A stretch of 64,000 nucleotides of DNA from CAADGU01 sp035444285 (GTDB lineage: Bacteria; Chloroflexota; Anaerolineae; Promineifilales; Promineifilaceae), in NCBI GenBank assembly GCA_035444285.1, contig DAOMOK010000001.1, positions 186,001 to 250,000 of the forward strand. Reading direction: 5' to 3'. The translations under genes were made by a program, and so were the position numbers. Of this stretch, positions 33,556-41,826 are shown piece by piece (position 1 is the stretch's first letter; every line of letters begins with the position of its first letter). The notes under the pieces were generated by a model. That model did not search any database. It had not been told where the DNA came from and saw nothing but the letters and a program-made list of their open reading frames with translations.

Positions 33556-34341
33556 ATGGAACACCATCACCAGGAAGCAATCGCAACATTCTTAGACAGA
33601 TACCAGGCAGATACCACCATTTTAGCCGTCTTGCTGGGCGGCTCGCTGGCGCATGGCTTTGCCGCCTCAGACTCGGATATTGACCTGTCTCTCATCGTGG
33701 ACGAAGCCGAATATGCCCGCCGAAAACAGGAACACAAACTGGCGTTCAGCCTGTGGGATATTTGCACGTATGCGGGTGGCTATGTTGATTGCAAAGTCGT
33801 CAGCCTGGCTTTCCTGCAAAAAATCAGCGAACGGGGCAGCGATCCGGCACGTTATGCATTCAAAGATGCCACCATTTTGTTCTCCAGGATCGAAAATTTG
33901 GGGCAGTTGTTAACGGCCGTTAGCCAATTCCCCACCGCCGAAAAAGAGAGCCGCCGCCAGCGATTTGCCGCCCAGTTGTTGGCCTGGCGCTGGTTTTACA
34001 GCGAGGGGGTCAAAAAGGAAAATAGTTATCTGATGCTCCTGGCGGTGCAGAAAATGATTCTGTTTTCCTGCCGTCTTGTTTTGAATGAAAACGAAATGTT
34101 GTATCCCTATCACAAATGGCTGCTGCGCGAGACGGAAAAGGCGCAGCAGAAACCAGCCCGTTTTGATGAGACCATACAAAATGTGCTGGCAAAGCATGAC
34201 CTGGCATTGGTGAATGAACTGTGTGCGCAGGTGATGGAATTCCTGAGCATAGAAGAAAAATCGCTTGATTGGCCTAACCACTTTTTGCATGACAGCGAAC
34301 TCAATTGGATGGCGCATGAGCCGCCGATTGACGATTTGTAA
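33556..34341 (+). CDS. Nucleotidyltransferase-domain protein
   Basis: A 261-residue protein of the pol-beta superfamily. The N-terminal domain has the catalytic motif GGSLAHGFAASDSDIDL (GGS, then DxD for metal binding). A third carboxylate is likely in GGYVDCKVVSL (~78-88). The helical C-terminal half (RQRFAAQLLAWRWFYSEGVKKENSYLMLLAVQKMILFSCRLVL) resembles the accessory domain of aminoglycoside and MNT-type nucleotidyltransferases. Substrate, whether antibiotic, tRNA or protein, cannot be assigned. AAGGAC precedes the ATG. No HEPN/toxin partner is adjacent, so a toxin-antitoxin role is not supported. Confidence 0.8.
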   Translation: MEHHHQEAIATFLDRYQADTTILAVLLGGSLAHGFAASDSDIDLSLIVDEAEYARRKQEHKLAFSLWDICTYAGGYVDCKVVSLAFLQKISERGSDPARYAFKDATILFSRIENLGQLLTAVSQFPTAEKESRRQRFAAQLLAWRWFYSEGVKKENSYLMLLAVQKMILFSCRLVLNENEMLYPYHKWLLRETEKAQQKPARFDETIQNVLAKHDLALVNELCAQVMEFLSIEEKSLDWPNHFLHDSELNWMAHEPPIDDL

Positions 34342-34599
34342 AATGGGGATGATGAGGTGTAACGGCCGTATTTGCCGATTTGATGACATTTGACAGGGAT
34401 ACAAACTGCCATATGTCAATTACCCCCAAACAGAACTCAGGTCATAAATGACAGTGGTGGAAGATTGAGTTGTTCTTACAAACCCCCAACAAATAATAAT
34501 GCCAGATAACCGCTGCTATTTTTCCACTACCAGCGTAATGACTGCCTGGTCTTCCAGGGCTTTTAGCGGGTCACTGGCATCCAAAAGGAGTAAGATGAT
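34342..34599. other. Gap upstream of the 5'-nucleotidase; possible relic reading frame
   Basis: This 258-bp gap holds the AAGGAG ribosome-binding site of the nucleotidase gene and no clear promoter. On the minus strand 34516-34582 reads DASDPLKALEDQAVITLVVEK followed by TAG, which looks like the end of a protein, but nothing upstream continues it. It may be a relic or chance. Confidence 0.3.
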
Positions 34600-36393
34600 A
34601 TGCGAAATCGATCAATGAGTTTACTGTTAGTGCTGGCTTTTACTATGGGCATGTTGCTGGTGTCCCTCAATGTTCTGGCTGCGCCGTCAAGTGGCGCTTC
34701 CGACACAACCAGCCCGGCCACCCCGTTAGGCGAAGGAGGAACCACCCTCTTTTTGCCCATCCTGTTTAATGACTATATTTATGACCCGGCCGAGTGGTTA
34801 GATCTGACTGTTTTGCACACCAATGACTTCCATGCGCGGGTTGATGAATATAACCGCAACGGCGCCTGGTGTGCGCCGGCCGATGCCGATGCCGGTCTTT
34901 GTATTGCCGGTGCGCCACGAGTGGCCACGGCCGTTAACGCCATCCGCGATAGTAGAACCAACGTATTGGTGCTGGACGCTGGCGACCAGTTCCAGGGTAC
35001 CCTGTTCTATAACCTGTACAAAGGCGACGTGTTGACGCTCACCATGAACTACATTGGTTATGATGCCATGTCTATTGGCAACCACGAGTTTGACAACGGC
35101 CCCTCGGTTTTGGCTGACTTCATCGCCGGCGCCGATTTCCCTGTTCTGAGCGCCAACATTGACGCCAGCGCCGACCCCGACTTACAGGGCCTCATTGCGC
35201 CTTACGTCGTCATTGAACGAGGTGGGCACGAGATTGGGATTATCGGTCTAACCACGCCCGATACCACCAACATCTCCAGCCCTGGCCCTAACATCACCTT
35301 TACCGCCTCCATTTCTAGCCTGCAAGCAGCGGCCGATGCCCTGACCGCTGAGGGTGTTGATAAGATCATCGCCCTTACCCACGTAGGTTATGATGTAGAC
35401 CTGGAACTGGCGGCACAGGTGACCAATGTAGACATCATCGTGGGTGGACACAGCCACACCTTCCTCTACTATCCGGCAGACCCCATCACCTTCGATCCAC
35501 CCACATTCCCGCAATTTGGCCCACTGGTACCTGCCGGTGAATACCCCACAGTAGTTGCCAGCCCGGCTGAGGAGCCGGTGTTGATTGTGACCGCTTACCA
35601 ATGGGGTACCTTCCTCGGCAACCTGGATGTCACCTTTGGCCCTGGTGGTGTGGTCTATTACTACAGCGGCAACCCCATCTACCTGGGTACGGATGTGGAA
35701 AAAGACCCTGTGCTGGATGCTGCATTGCAGCCATTCCGCGATGGCGTGGCGGAATTGCGGGAGACAGTAGTCGGTACCACCACCGTTGACTTGCTTATCA
35801 ATGAGGGCGGTCAACAGATCTGTCGGCTGGGAGAATGTCTGTTGGGTAACTTGGTATCCGATGCCATGTTGGAGAAGGTCAATGCGACAGCGTTGCCCGG
35901 TGAAGAATACCAGATCGCCTTCCAGAATGGCGGTGGTTTGCGCGCCCCCATCATCTCCGGCACGGTGACGATGGGTAATGTGTTGGAGACGCTGCCCTTT
36001 GGTAATGCCATTGCCACCTTTGAACTGCAAGGCGTATATGTGAAAGAGGCTTTGGAAAATGGCGCTCGCCTCTATCCCAGCGCTAATGGCGGCTTTGCCC
36101 AGGTTTCCGGGCTGCGCTATGTCATAGACCCGTCCCAAGACGTAGGCTCACGTATCGTTAGTGTGGATGTATGGAATGGGGCAGACTGGGATCCACTAGA
36201 CCCGAACGCGATGTATCGCGTGGTGACCAACGACTTTATGCGTCGTGGTGGTGACAACTACACCATGTTCCGCGACTATGCGGTGAATCCCTATGATTTT
36301 GGCCCGGCGCTGGATGAAGCGCTGGCCGACTACTTCATGGCGAATTCACCGGTGACGCCTATCATTGAAGGGCGTATCACCTTTGTTCCCTAA
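34600..36393 (+). CDS. Secreted 5'-nucleotidase / UshA-family metallophosphoesterase
   Basis: Exported bifunctional-type nucleotidase, 597 residues. A signal peptide (1-28) is followed by a short linker containing TLFLPILFND. The metallophosphatase domain has LTVLHTNDFHAR (metal ligands D and H), DAGDQFQG, IGNHEFDNG, ALTHVGYD and GGHSHTFL. The C-terminal 5'-nucleotidase domain (~390-560) has AFQNGGGLRAPIISGTVTMGNVLETLPFGNAI and RVVTNDFMRRGGDNYTMF. It would hydrolyse extracellular nucleotides to nucleosides and phosphate. AAGGAG lies nine bases before the ATG and an intrinsic terminator follows the stop, so the gene is a single transcription unit. Confidence 0.95.
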   Translation: MRNRSMSLLLVLAFTMGMLLVSLNVLAAPSSGASDTTSPATPLGEGGTTLFLPILFNDYIYDPAEWLDLTVLHTNDFHARVDEYNRNGAWCAPADADAGLCIAGAPRVATAVNAIRDSRTNVLVLDAGDQFQGTLFYNLYKGDVLTLTMNYIGYDAMSIGNHEFDNGPSVLADFIAGADFPVLSANIDASADPDLQGLIAPYVVIERGGHEIGIIGLTTPDTTNISSPGPNITFTASISSLQAAADALTAEGVDKIIALTHVGYDVDLELAAQVTNVDIIVGGHSHTFLYYPADPITFDPPTFPQFGPLVPAGEYPTVVASPAEEPVLIVTAYQWGTFLGNLDVTFGPGGVVYYYSGNPIYLGTDVEKDPVLDAALQPFRDGVAELRETVVGTTTVDLLINEGGQQICRLGECLLGNLVSDAMLEKVNATALPGEEYQIAFQNGGGLRAPIISGTVTMGNVLETLPFGNAIATFELQGVYVKEALENGARLYPSANGGFAQVSGLRYVIDPSQDVGSRIVSVDVWNGADWDPLDPNAMYRVVTNDFMRRGGDNYTMFRDYAVNPYDFGPALDEALADYFMANSPVTPIIEGRITFVP

Positions 36394-36419
36394 CCACAAC
36401 GTTTTGTGACCTGGCGAAT

Positions 36420-36454
36420 AGCGGGAAGGGAATTCATTTCCTTCCCGCTTTTTT
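36420..36454 (+). terminator. Intrinsic terminator after the 5'-nucleotidase gene
   Basis: Stem AGCGGGAAGG/CCTTCCCGCT (36420-36429 with 36440-36449) with an inner GAA/TTC extension, followed by six T residues. This is the most classical intrinsic terminator in the window. Confidence 0.95.
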
Positions 36455-36455
36455 G

Positions 36456-36461
36456 TATAAT
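36456..36461 (+). promoter_or_regulatory. -10 box (TATAAT) for the small membrane protein gene
   Basis: A perfect TATAAT two bases after the terminator T-run and 47 bp before the next ATG. The 17-bp upstream hexamer TTCATT is a poor -35 match. Confidence 0.5.
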
Positions 36462-36508
36462 CTCCACAACGTTCAGGCACATGGTCTGAGAACCAGGAGG
36501 ACAGAAAC

Positions 36509-36961
36509 ATGGACTTTCCGGCAATTATCTGGCTTTTGCTTATTGTGGTGGCGCTGCTGATCGTTGGCATCTATTGGCTGATGCGGCGGCAGGCGAAGCA
36601 GGTGAATCTGACACGGCCGTCGTCCCCCGACGAAAAACCGGATTGGCTGCGCACTATGCCACCGCCAGAAACAGTCGCCGCCACCAAAGCAGATGGCGAA
36701 GGCATTACCCTGTATGACTATGACGAGGGCGAACAAGTCGCCGCCCCCTTTGCCGAGCAGGTGGAAGATATTCTGTACAGTTTGATGCAAGAAGAACCAT
36801 CGTTAGCCGAGGTTCAGGTAGATTTGGGCACAGCCGCCGATGGCGGCCTGGAAATCTGGGTAGATGGGGCGTCCTACCCGGATATAGCCGCCGTTCCCAA
36901 CGAAAAGCTGCGGGCGCTGATCCAGCAGGCTGTGGATAAGTGGGAAGCGTATAATGCGTGA
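36509..36961 (+). CDS. Small membrane-anchored protein of unknown function
   Basis: A 150-residue protein with one N-terminal transmembrane helix (FPAIIWLLLIVVALLIVGIYWLM) and a cytosolic acidic domain (EQVEDILYSLMQEEPSLAEVQVDLGTAADGGLEIWVDGASYPDIAAVPNEKLRALIQQAVDKWEAYNA). The family is not recognised. AGGAGG lies about seven bases before the ATG and a -10 box lies upstream. The stop codon TGA is part of a GTGATGC heptamer array that continues into the gap. Confidence 0.8.
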   Translation: MDFPAIIWLLLIVVALLIVGIYWLMRRQAKQVNLTRPSSPDEKPDWLRTMPPPETVAATKADGEGITLYDYDEGEQVAAPFAEQVEDILYSLMQEEPSLAEVQVDLGTAADGGLEIWVDGASYPDIAAVPNEKLRALIQQAVDKWEAYNA

Positions 36962-37016
36962 TGCGTGATGCGTGACGAGTGACGAGTGAAGTCTCACGTC
37001 TCACGTTTCACGCCCC
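36956..37016. repeat. GTGATGC heptamer array after the small membrane protein gene
   Basis: GCGTGATGCGTGATGCGTGA is followed by GTGACGA, GTGACGA, GTGAAGT and then inverted-sense TCTCACG, TCTCACG, TTTCACG. The array thus forms an imperfect stem of ~20 bp, a likely terminator, and its first unit supplies the gene's stop codon. Confidence 0.8.
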
Positions 37017-37088
37017 ATATTTAGCAGTTGGTGAAACAAGCGGGGGCGTGTTTGATGGCTACGGCCGTGCCTGTTATAGTTCCCCACC

Positions 37089-38447
37089 ATGACAAAACGT
37101 ACACTTGGCGTGCTTCTTGTGTGCCTGATACTGCTGGCGGGAGCCACCACTCAGACCACCAAAGCGCAATCGGCTGATGCTATTTTGCAGCAGGTGAACC
37201 AGTTTCGCCTGAATAATGGACTACCCCCCTTTACCTACAATGGCGCGCTGGCTTCGGCTGCCCAAAACCAGGCCAACTACATGGCCGAATTTGGCGTCTT
37301 TAGCAGCCATATGGGCTATGGTGGCTCCTGGCCGCAAGACCGGGCCAATGCCGCCGGCTATAGCGGGCAGGTGACGGAGAACATCGTGGGCGGCACCAAC
37401 CTGACCGCGCCGCGTGGCCTCACCTGGTGGGTCAACAGCCCCACTCACTACAACACCCTCATCACCAATCGTTATACCGAAGCCGGCGCCGGATACGCCC
37501 GGGCAGGCGACATTAACTATTTCGTTCTGGTGGTAGGGCAGCCGGGTAACGCGCCCATCCAACCTGCCGCCATCGCCAACAACAACTACCCTGGCGCGCT
37601 TTTTATTACGCCCATTACTCTGGCCGAGCCGGGCGAAGATGGCTCCATAATCCACGTGGTGCAGGAAGGGCAGGCGCTCTGGTCGCTGGCGGCGCATTAT
37701 GATGTGCCCCTATCCGATTTGCTGTTGTATAACGGTTTGCAGGCTGATTCCTTTGTGCATACCGGCAACGAGATCATCATCCGGCTGGCTGAGGGTGCGC
37801 CCATCCCGCCCACACCCACGCCACCCACCACCCACAAAGTGCGCGAGGGAGAATCGCTGTGGACCATTGCCGCGCTGTACAGCGTTCGCATTGGTGATGT
37901 GATGTGGTACAACAACCTGTCGGAAGAGTCGGTGTTGCAGCCGGGTCAGGAGGTGAAAATACGGCTGGCAGCAGGGGAACTGCCGCCGCCGACGCCTACG
38001 CCGATCATTAACCACATTGTGCGCGCCGGGCAGACGCCCTGGGAAATTGCCCTGACTTACGGGCTGACGCTGGAGCAATTGCTGGAATACAACGATATGG
38101 AACCTAATGCCATCATCAAACCAGGTGATGAACTGCGCATTCGCCCGCTGGACACTCCTACACCGACGCCGCTGCCCACTTCCACGGCCACACCGCCCAC
38201 ACCAACGGCGACGATAACCCCTACCTCCACTTCTATCTCCTTTCCATTGACGGAAGGCACGGCCGTAGCCGCCAATATCCGTGCCGCCAGTGTACTCACG
38301 GCCGTACCCACGCCCCGCGCTGTTCAAGAGCAAACCACGTCCACCCTGGCCCGCCCCTGGTTATGGGGCACGGCCGTGTTTGTGATTGGTCTGCTCGCCC
38401 TCGGCGGCGCTTTCCTGGTGGCTTTGCGCAAGGAGAAGATTTCGTAA
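37089..38447 (+). CDS. CAP (SCP/PR1)-domain protein with three LysM domains
   Basis: Exported wall-binding protein of 452 residues. A signal peptide (1-26, ending KAQS) is followed by a CAP domain (~30-150): LQQVNQFRLNNGLPPFTYNGALASAAQNQANYMAE, SSHMGYGG, TENIVGG and YARAGDINYFVLVVG. Three LysM modules follow (HVVQEGQALWSLAAHYDVP ~190; HKVREGESLWTIAALYSVR ~245; HIVRAGQTPWEIALTYGLT ~303), each separated by Pro/Thr-rich linkers. A C-terminal helix (WLWGTAVFVIGLLALGGAFLVAL) with basic tail anchors it to the membrane. It is probably a peptidoglycan-associated surface protein; CAP catalysis is unproven in bacteria. Confidence 0.93.
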   Translation: MTKRTLGVLLVCLILLAGATTQTTKAQSADAILQQVNQFRLNNGLPPFTYNGALASAAQNQANYMAEFGVFSSHMGYGGSWPQDRANAAGYSGQVTENIVGGTNLTAPRGLTWWVNSPTHYNTLITNRYTEAGAGYARAGDINYFVLVVGQPGNAPIQPAAIANNNYPGALFITPITLAEPGEDGSIIHVVQEGQALWSLAAHYDVPLSDLLLYNGLQADSFVHTGNEIIIRLAEGAPIPPTPTPPTTHKVREGESLWTIAALYSVRIGDVMWYNNLSEESVLQPGQEVKIRLAAGELPPPTPTPIINHIVRAGQTPWEIALTYGLTLEQLLEYNDMEPNAIIKPGDELRIRPLDTPTPTPLPTSTATPPTPTATITPTSTSISFPLTEGTAVAANIRAASVLTAVPTPRAVQEQTTSTLARPWLWGTAVFVIGLLALGGAFLVALRKEKIS

Positions 38448-38460
38448 ACCGTAATCGGTA

Positions 38461-38488
38461 ATCCGTGAGCCGTCGTCGGTTCACGGAT
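38461..38488. terminator. Hairpin between the CAP-LysM gene and trpF
   Basis: ATCCGTGA (38461-38468) pairs with TCACGGAT (38481-38488), the latter containing the complement of the trpF stop codon. Short GTAATC-type heptamers precede it. It is weak but correctly placed between convergent genes. Confidence 0.5.
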
Positions 38489-39215
38489 CACGCCTCACGA
38501 ATTTAGCATTAGCAATAAACGCACGCACCAATGCCGGATCTTTGCGACTGGGGGAGCTTTCCACACCACTGGCAACGTCTACGGCATACGGCCGTACCAC
38601 CCGCACCGCCTCGGCCACATTGTCTGGGGTCAGGCCGCCCGCCAGCATCAGGCCGGGAATTTGTTGGGCCAGGTGGGCGCACATGCTCCAATCGGCCGTT
38701 TCGCCGGTGCCACCGCGCAGGGTTGGATGATAGGCGTCTATGAGGAGAGCAGGTGATGGGGTGTAGGGGCGAGGCAGGTGGGTACTGTCTCTGTCGTTTC
38801 GCAAAACCTGTACGCCACCTGCCTCGCCCATGCCGGGGCGGGTGTACCATTCGGCGTCGGTTTCGGCTTCGATAAGGGAGGTGGGGCGCAGGGCTTTGAA
38901 GGCACGGCCGTACAGCGGCGACCGCTCATCCCCCACCAGCCAGGGTGGTTCATCCCCATGCAACTGCGCCAGGTCTAGCTGGCATTCAGCCATGATTTCA
39001 GCCATCCGTTCCGGCGTTTCATTCACAAACACCCCCACCAGCACCGGACAGTTGTCTAGCTGCCGCAGCCGCGCCGTGATGGTTTGGGCCGCCTCTGGCG
39101 TAATACTCCGTTTGCCCGGTGGGTAAAAAATAAAACCAAGAAAATCCGCACCCGCCTCAGCCGCCAGCAGCGCATCTTCCAGATTTGTCGTCCCACAAAT
39201 TTTGACTTTTACCAT
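38481..39215 (-). CDS. trpF: Phosphoribosylanthranilate isomerase
   Basis: TrpF catalyses the Amadori rearrangement of N-(5'-phosphoribosyl)anthranilate in tryptophan synthesis. It is a TIM barrel of 244 residues. Catalytic Cys7 is in KVKICGTTN and Asp160 in LLIDAYHP; further family blocks are GFIFYPPGKRSI, LDLAQLHGDE, GGTGETADWS, MLAGGLTPDNVAEAV and AVDVASGVESSPSRKD. It is about 35-40 residues longer than usual because residues ~125-155 are an insertion before the beta-strand with Asp160; the corresponding DNA is palindromic. No other trp genes are adjacent. Confidence 0.96.
   Translation of the reverse strand: MVKVKICGTTNLEDALLAAEAGADFLGFIFYPPGKRSITPEAAQTITARLRQLDNCPVLVGVFVNETPERMAEIMAECQLDLAQLHGDEPPWLVGDERSPLYGRAFKALRPTSLIEAETDAEWYTRPGMGEAGGVQVLRNDRDSTHLPRPYTPSPALLIDAYHPTLRGGTGETADWSMCAHLAQQIPGLMLAGGLTPDNVAEAVRVVRPYAVDVASGVESSPSRKDPALVRAFIANAKFVRRDP
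38767..38829. repeat. Inverted repeat inserted in frame in trpF
   Basis: GGGCGAGGCAGGTGG (38767-38781) and its exact reverse complement (38815-38829) enclose a 33-bp loop that has a further GTAC/GTAC pair. The element encodes most of the extra ~31 residues in TrpF. It resembles palindromic elements that insert in frame in genes, such as the Rickettsia palindromic elements, in behaviour though not in sequence. Confidence 0.75.
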
Positions 39216-39281
39216 AGAAAGTTATCCGTAACGCGATTTTCCAAATCGCCCTACATCTGTAATACTTTTTTCTCTGCCCCG

Positions 39282-39287
39282 TATAAT
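39282..39287 (+). promoter_or_regulatory. -10 box (TATAAT) for the ECF sigma factor gene
   Basis: TATAAT ends seven bases before the ATG of the sigma gene, so transcription would begin at or beside the start codon and the mRNA would be leaderless. No SD sequence is visible between them and no clear -35 box at 16-18 bp. Confidence 0.6.
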
Positions 39288-39293
39288 GTTTCG

Positions 39294-39830
39294 ATGATGG
39301 CTAAATCACTTTCCATTCCCTGGTTCAGGGCCGCCGCCACCGAAGCAGACTTCGCCGAACTATACCACGCCGAACTGCCGCGTGTGTATAACTTCTTTCG
39401 CTACCGCGTCGGCGATGGCCCCCTGGCCGAAGACCTGACGGCCGAAACGTTTGAGAAAGCGTGGCGCAATCGCCACCGCTACCGGCGTGACCTGGCGGCC
39501 TTTTCCACCTGGCTGTTCACCATTGCCCGGCGGGTGGCCACCGACCACTATCGTAAAACGCGGCCAGAAATCCCGCTGCATGAAGTGGGCCATCTCACCC
39601 ATGATGAAAATATGGAGGAGTGGGCGCAACAGCAGGCCGACTTTAACCGCTTGTCCCTCCTCCTGTCCCGGCTTGCAGACCGTGACCGAGAGTTGGTGGC
39701 TCTCAAATACGGCGCCGGTCTCACCAACCGCGCCATCGCCGGTCTCACCGGACTATCGGAATCCAATGTCGGCGTCATTCTCCATCGGACGCTGCAAACA
39801 TTACGCAGCGAATGGGAGGCTTCACCATGA
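39294..39830 (+). CDS. RNA polymerase sigma factor, ECF-type
   Basis: A 178-residue sigma-70 family factor with only regions 2 and 4. Region 2: FAELYHAELPRVYNFFRYRVGDGPLAEDLTAETFEKAW and FSTWLFTIARRVATDHYRK (~17-85). Region 4: LLSRLADRDRELVALKYGAGLTNRAIAGLTGLSESNVGVILHRTLQTLR (~125-172). The ATG at 39294 follows a TATAAT by seven bases; the longer open frame upstream runs through trpF and its promoter and is rejected. Its stop overlaps the ATG of the next gene (ATGA), pairing it with a membrane protein that is probably its regulator. Confidence 0.93.
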   Translation: MMAKSLSIPWFRAAATEADFAELYHAELPRVYNFFRYRVGDGPLAEDLTAETFEKAWRNRHRYRRDLAAFSTWLFTIARRVATDHYRKTRPEIPLHEVGHLTHDENMEEWAQQQADFNRLSLLLSRLADRDRELVALKYGAGLTNRAIAGLTGLSESNVGVILHRTLQTLRSEWEASP

Positions 39831-40591
39831 ACGATGATTTTCTAACCCGCTTTCGTAAAACGCCACGAGCGGAATTCGAGGCGGACCTTTACCGGAGGAT
39901 TTCTAAACCGATGCGTACTTCTACGATTCAGTTTCCCCAGCGCCGACTGGCGCTGACTTTTGCCGCCGTGCTGTTGGTGTTGGCCGTCGCTCTGGCTGCG
40001 TCGCCAGGGGCGCGGGCGATGGCCGCAAACCTCTTGCGCCAGATTGGTGTGATGACGCTCAGTGAGCGCCCGGCCGGTGAGCCGGTGCTGATTGCGCCAC
40101 CTTCGCCAGAACAGTTGGCGCTGGCTGAAGCGACGGCGACGCCAATTGTTCCCGCTGCCCTGTCCGGCGCGCCGCTGGAAGTGGCGATTGCCCAGGCCGG
40201 TTTTCAGCCTTATCTGCCGGGTTATCTGCCCGCCGGATTCACCCAGGTGGAACTGGTAGCCGCCGAATATGTGGACGATGATGGCATTGGGCATGGCATG
40301 GGCATTTTTGCCACTTACCTTTCGCCGACGGATGGTTATCTGGCCGTCCAGACCACCGGCTTTGATGAACGCGCTCAGGATGTGCCCATGGGTGGGCGCA
40401 CCATGACCGACGTGGTTGTGAATGGGCAGCCGGGTGTGTGGATTGAGGCGCTGCCGTTTGCCTCGTCGCTGGTTTCCAGCCAGGCCATCAATATGTTGTT
40501 GTGGTCGGAGAATGGGTATGTGCTGGCGGTGCAGGCGGACCAGCTATCGCTGGCTGAAGTGCTGAAGATCGCCGAATCGCTCGGCCAGTAG
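39827..40591 (+). CDS. Putative membrane-bound sigma-factor regulator (DUF4367-like)
   Basis: A 254-residue protein: a short cytosolic N-terminus (NDDFLTRFRKTPRAEFEADLYRRI), one transmembrane helix (LALTFAAVLLVLAVALAASPGARA, ~40-63) and an extracytoplasmic domain with DUF4367-like features (YLPAGFTQVELVAAEYVDDD, VVVNGQPGVWIE, LLWSENGYVLAVQADQLSLAEVLKIAESL). It overlaps the sigma gene by 4 nt, the usual arrangement for an anti-sigma factor. The zinc-binding HxxxCxxC anti-sigma motif is absent, so sequestration would need another fold. Confidence 0.75.
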   Translation: MNDDFLTRFRKTPRAEFEADLYRRISKPMRTSTIQFPQRRLALTFAAVLLVLAVALAASPGARAMAANLLRQIGVMTLSERPAGEPVLIAPPSPEQLALAEATATPIVPAALSGAPLEVAIAQAGFQPYLPGYLPAGFTQVELVAAEYVDDDGIGHGMGIFATYLSPTDGYLAVQTTGFDERAQDVPMGGRTMTDVVVNGQPGVWIEALPFASSLVSSQAINMLLWSENGYVLAVQADQLSLAEVLKIAESLGQ

Positions 40592-40634
40592 TGTAACACC
40601 GCAGAGGGCGCGAAAAGCGCGAAGGTTTTTTCTG

Positions 40635-40720
40635 GTCATTCCGAGTGGAGTCTTCGTAGCGAGGAATCCTATTCCTGCACAAGTAGGCGGGATTCCTCCT
40701 CGAAGACTCGTCGGAATGAC
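40635..40720. repeat. 86-bp interrupted inverted repeat (GTCATTCCGA...TCGGAATGAC)
   Basis: Three nested stems: GTCATTCCGA with TCGGAATGAC, GAGTCTTCG with CGAAGACTC, and GAGGAATCC with GGATTCCTC, around a 20-nt loop. It lies between convergent genes. Sequences of this GTCATTCCGAG...GAGGAATC type are seen between genes in many bacteria and may be a mobile or REP-like palindrome. It can also end transcription from both sides. Confidence 0.85.
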
Positions 40721-40731
40721 AAATGAGCAGC

Positions 40732-41826
40732 CTACTCACAGGGGGGGTAGACGGTGCGGTCGGGGGGCCACACGGCCGTGTGCCAGTCCAGATATTCCAC
40801 GAGATGTGTAGCCCAATAATCTTCATTGTGGCCGCCGGGGTTGACGGTGGTCTGGTGGGGGATGCCTGCTGCGGTCAGCAGCCGGTCTAAATCTTCTTGC
40901 CCGCGCCGCAAGAAGTCTTCTTCGCCCCAGTCCAGCCAGATGCGCAGTTGGCTGCGGTCGGCGTCGGCGTAGTTTGCCAATGGGTTGTACGGGGCGGGGT
41001 CGGTTTTGAGGCGGAGGGAGCTGCTGTGCCCGGCAACGGCCGTGACCAACCCCTCATGCCGGAACGCCACCATCAACGCCCAATAGCCGCCCCGCGAAAT
41101 CCCGCCAATACTGCGCCCGGCGGGATCGGCCCAGGCGCAATAGTTGGCTTCGACATAGGGGAGCAGTTCTTCCACAATGACCGCTTCCAAACTGTATGGC
41201 CCGCCGGAGAGATTATTACCCAGTGGATTGGCGGCGGGCATGATGGCGATGAAGGGCGGATAACGGCCGTCGCCAATCCCCCCATCCGCGTGCCAGGCCA
41301 GCCCCAGGTTGAGCCACTGGTCATCTTCCTGAATGGAGCCGGGCAGCAGGTAAAGGACGGGGTAGGTACGGCCGTCTTGCCCATAACAGGGTGGCAGGTA
41401 GACATGATAGCTGCGCCAGGGGCCAGCCACCCGGCTGGGGAACCGGCTGCGGAAGAGAAAGCCCTCGCCATCACAGGGGACGACAGCGGGTGGCTCATCC
41501 AGATAGGGCGCTGTCACCGTTAGCGGGAAAGTGGGCTGGATGCGCGGCGTGGGCGAGGGGGTGGGCGTAACCGTCGGCGTGTCGGTGGGGATGATGGGCG
41601 TGGCGCTGCTGGTGGGATGGGGCGTGAGGGTAGCCGGGGGCACGGCCGTGAATCGGGGTGTATAAACGGCAGTGGGTGTCCATACGGATGTGGGGAGGGG
41701 GGCGGCGTCAACGGGTACGGCCGTTTGCCCACCGCACCCCACCAGCCACCAAATCAGGCCTCCCCAAATGACCACCCACTGCCACACGATCCCCTTCGCG
41801 TTTCCTTCGCGTCCTTCGCGGATCAT
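40732..41826 (-). CDS. Lipoprotein alpha/beta-hydrolase, esterase D/feruloyl-esterase-like
   Basis: A 364-residue exported esterase (PF00756-like). The N-terminal signal ends in the lipobox LVGC, so lipid anchoring at Cys is predicted. A Pro/Thr-rich linker (~50-105) precedes the catalytic domain. The nucleophile is the Ser of GISRGGYWALM; an acid is likely in DWGEEDF and the His is in NPGGHNEDYW. Family blocks are SYHVYLPPCY, YPVLYLLPG and IIVEELLPYVEANY-like. The ATG at 41826 overlaps the stop of the exonuclease gene by 4 nt; a longer frame inside that gene is rejected. The substrate is unknown. Confidence 0.88.
   Translation of the reverse strand: MIREGREGNAKGIVWQWVVIWGGLIWWLVGCGGQTAVPVDAAPLPTSVWTPTAVYTPRFTAVPPATLTPHPTSSATPIIPTDTPTVTPTPSPTPRIQPTFPLTVTAPYLDEPPAVVPCDGEGFLFRSRFPSRVAGPWRSYHVYLPPCYGQDGRTYPVLYLLPGSIQEDDQWLNLGLAWHADGGIGDGRYPPFIAIMPAANPLGNNLSGGPYSLEAVIVEELLPYVEANYCAWADPAGRSIGGISRGGYWALMVAFRHEGLVTAVAGHSSSLRLKTDPAPYNPLANYADADRSQLRIWLDWGEEDFLRRGQEDLDRLLTAAGIPHQTTVNPGGHNEDYWATHLVEYLDWHTAVWPPDRTVYPPCE

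Noticed and set aside
35248..36138. 296-codon frame on the minus strand
   Set aside because: Fully antisense to the well-supported 5'-nucleotidase; no domain or ribosome-binding site.
39084..39293. 70-residue N-terminal extension of the sigma factor
   Set aside because: The extension runs through the start of trpF and through the -10 box; the ATG after TATAAT fits the family N-terminus.
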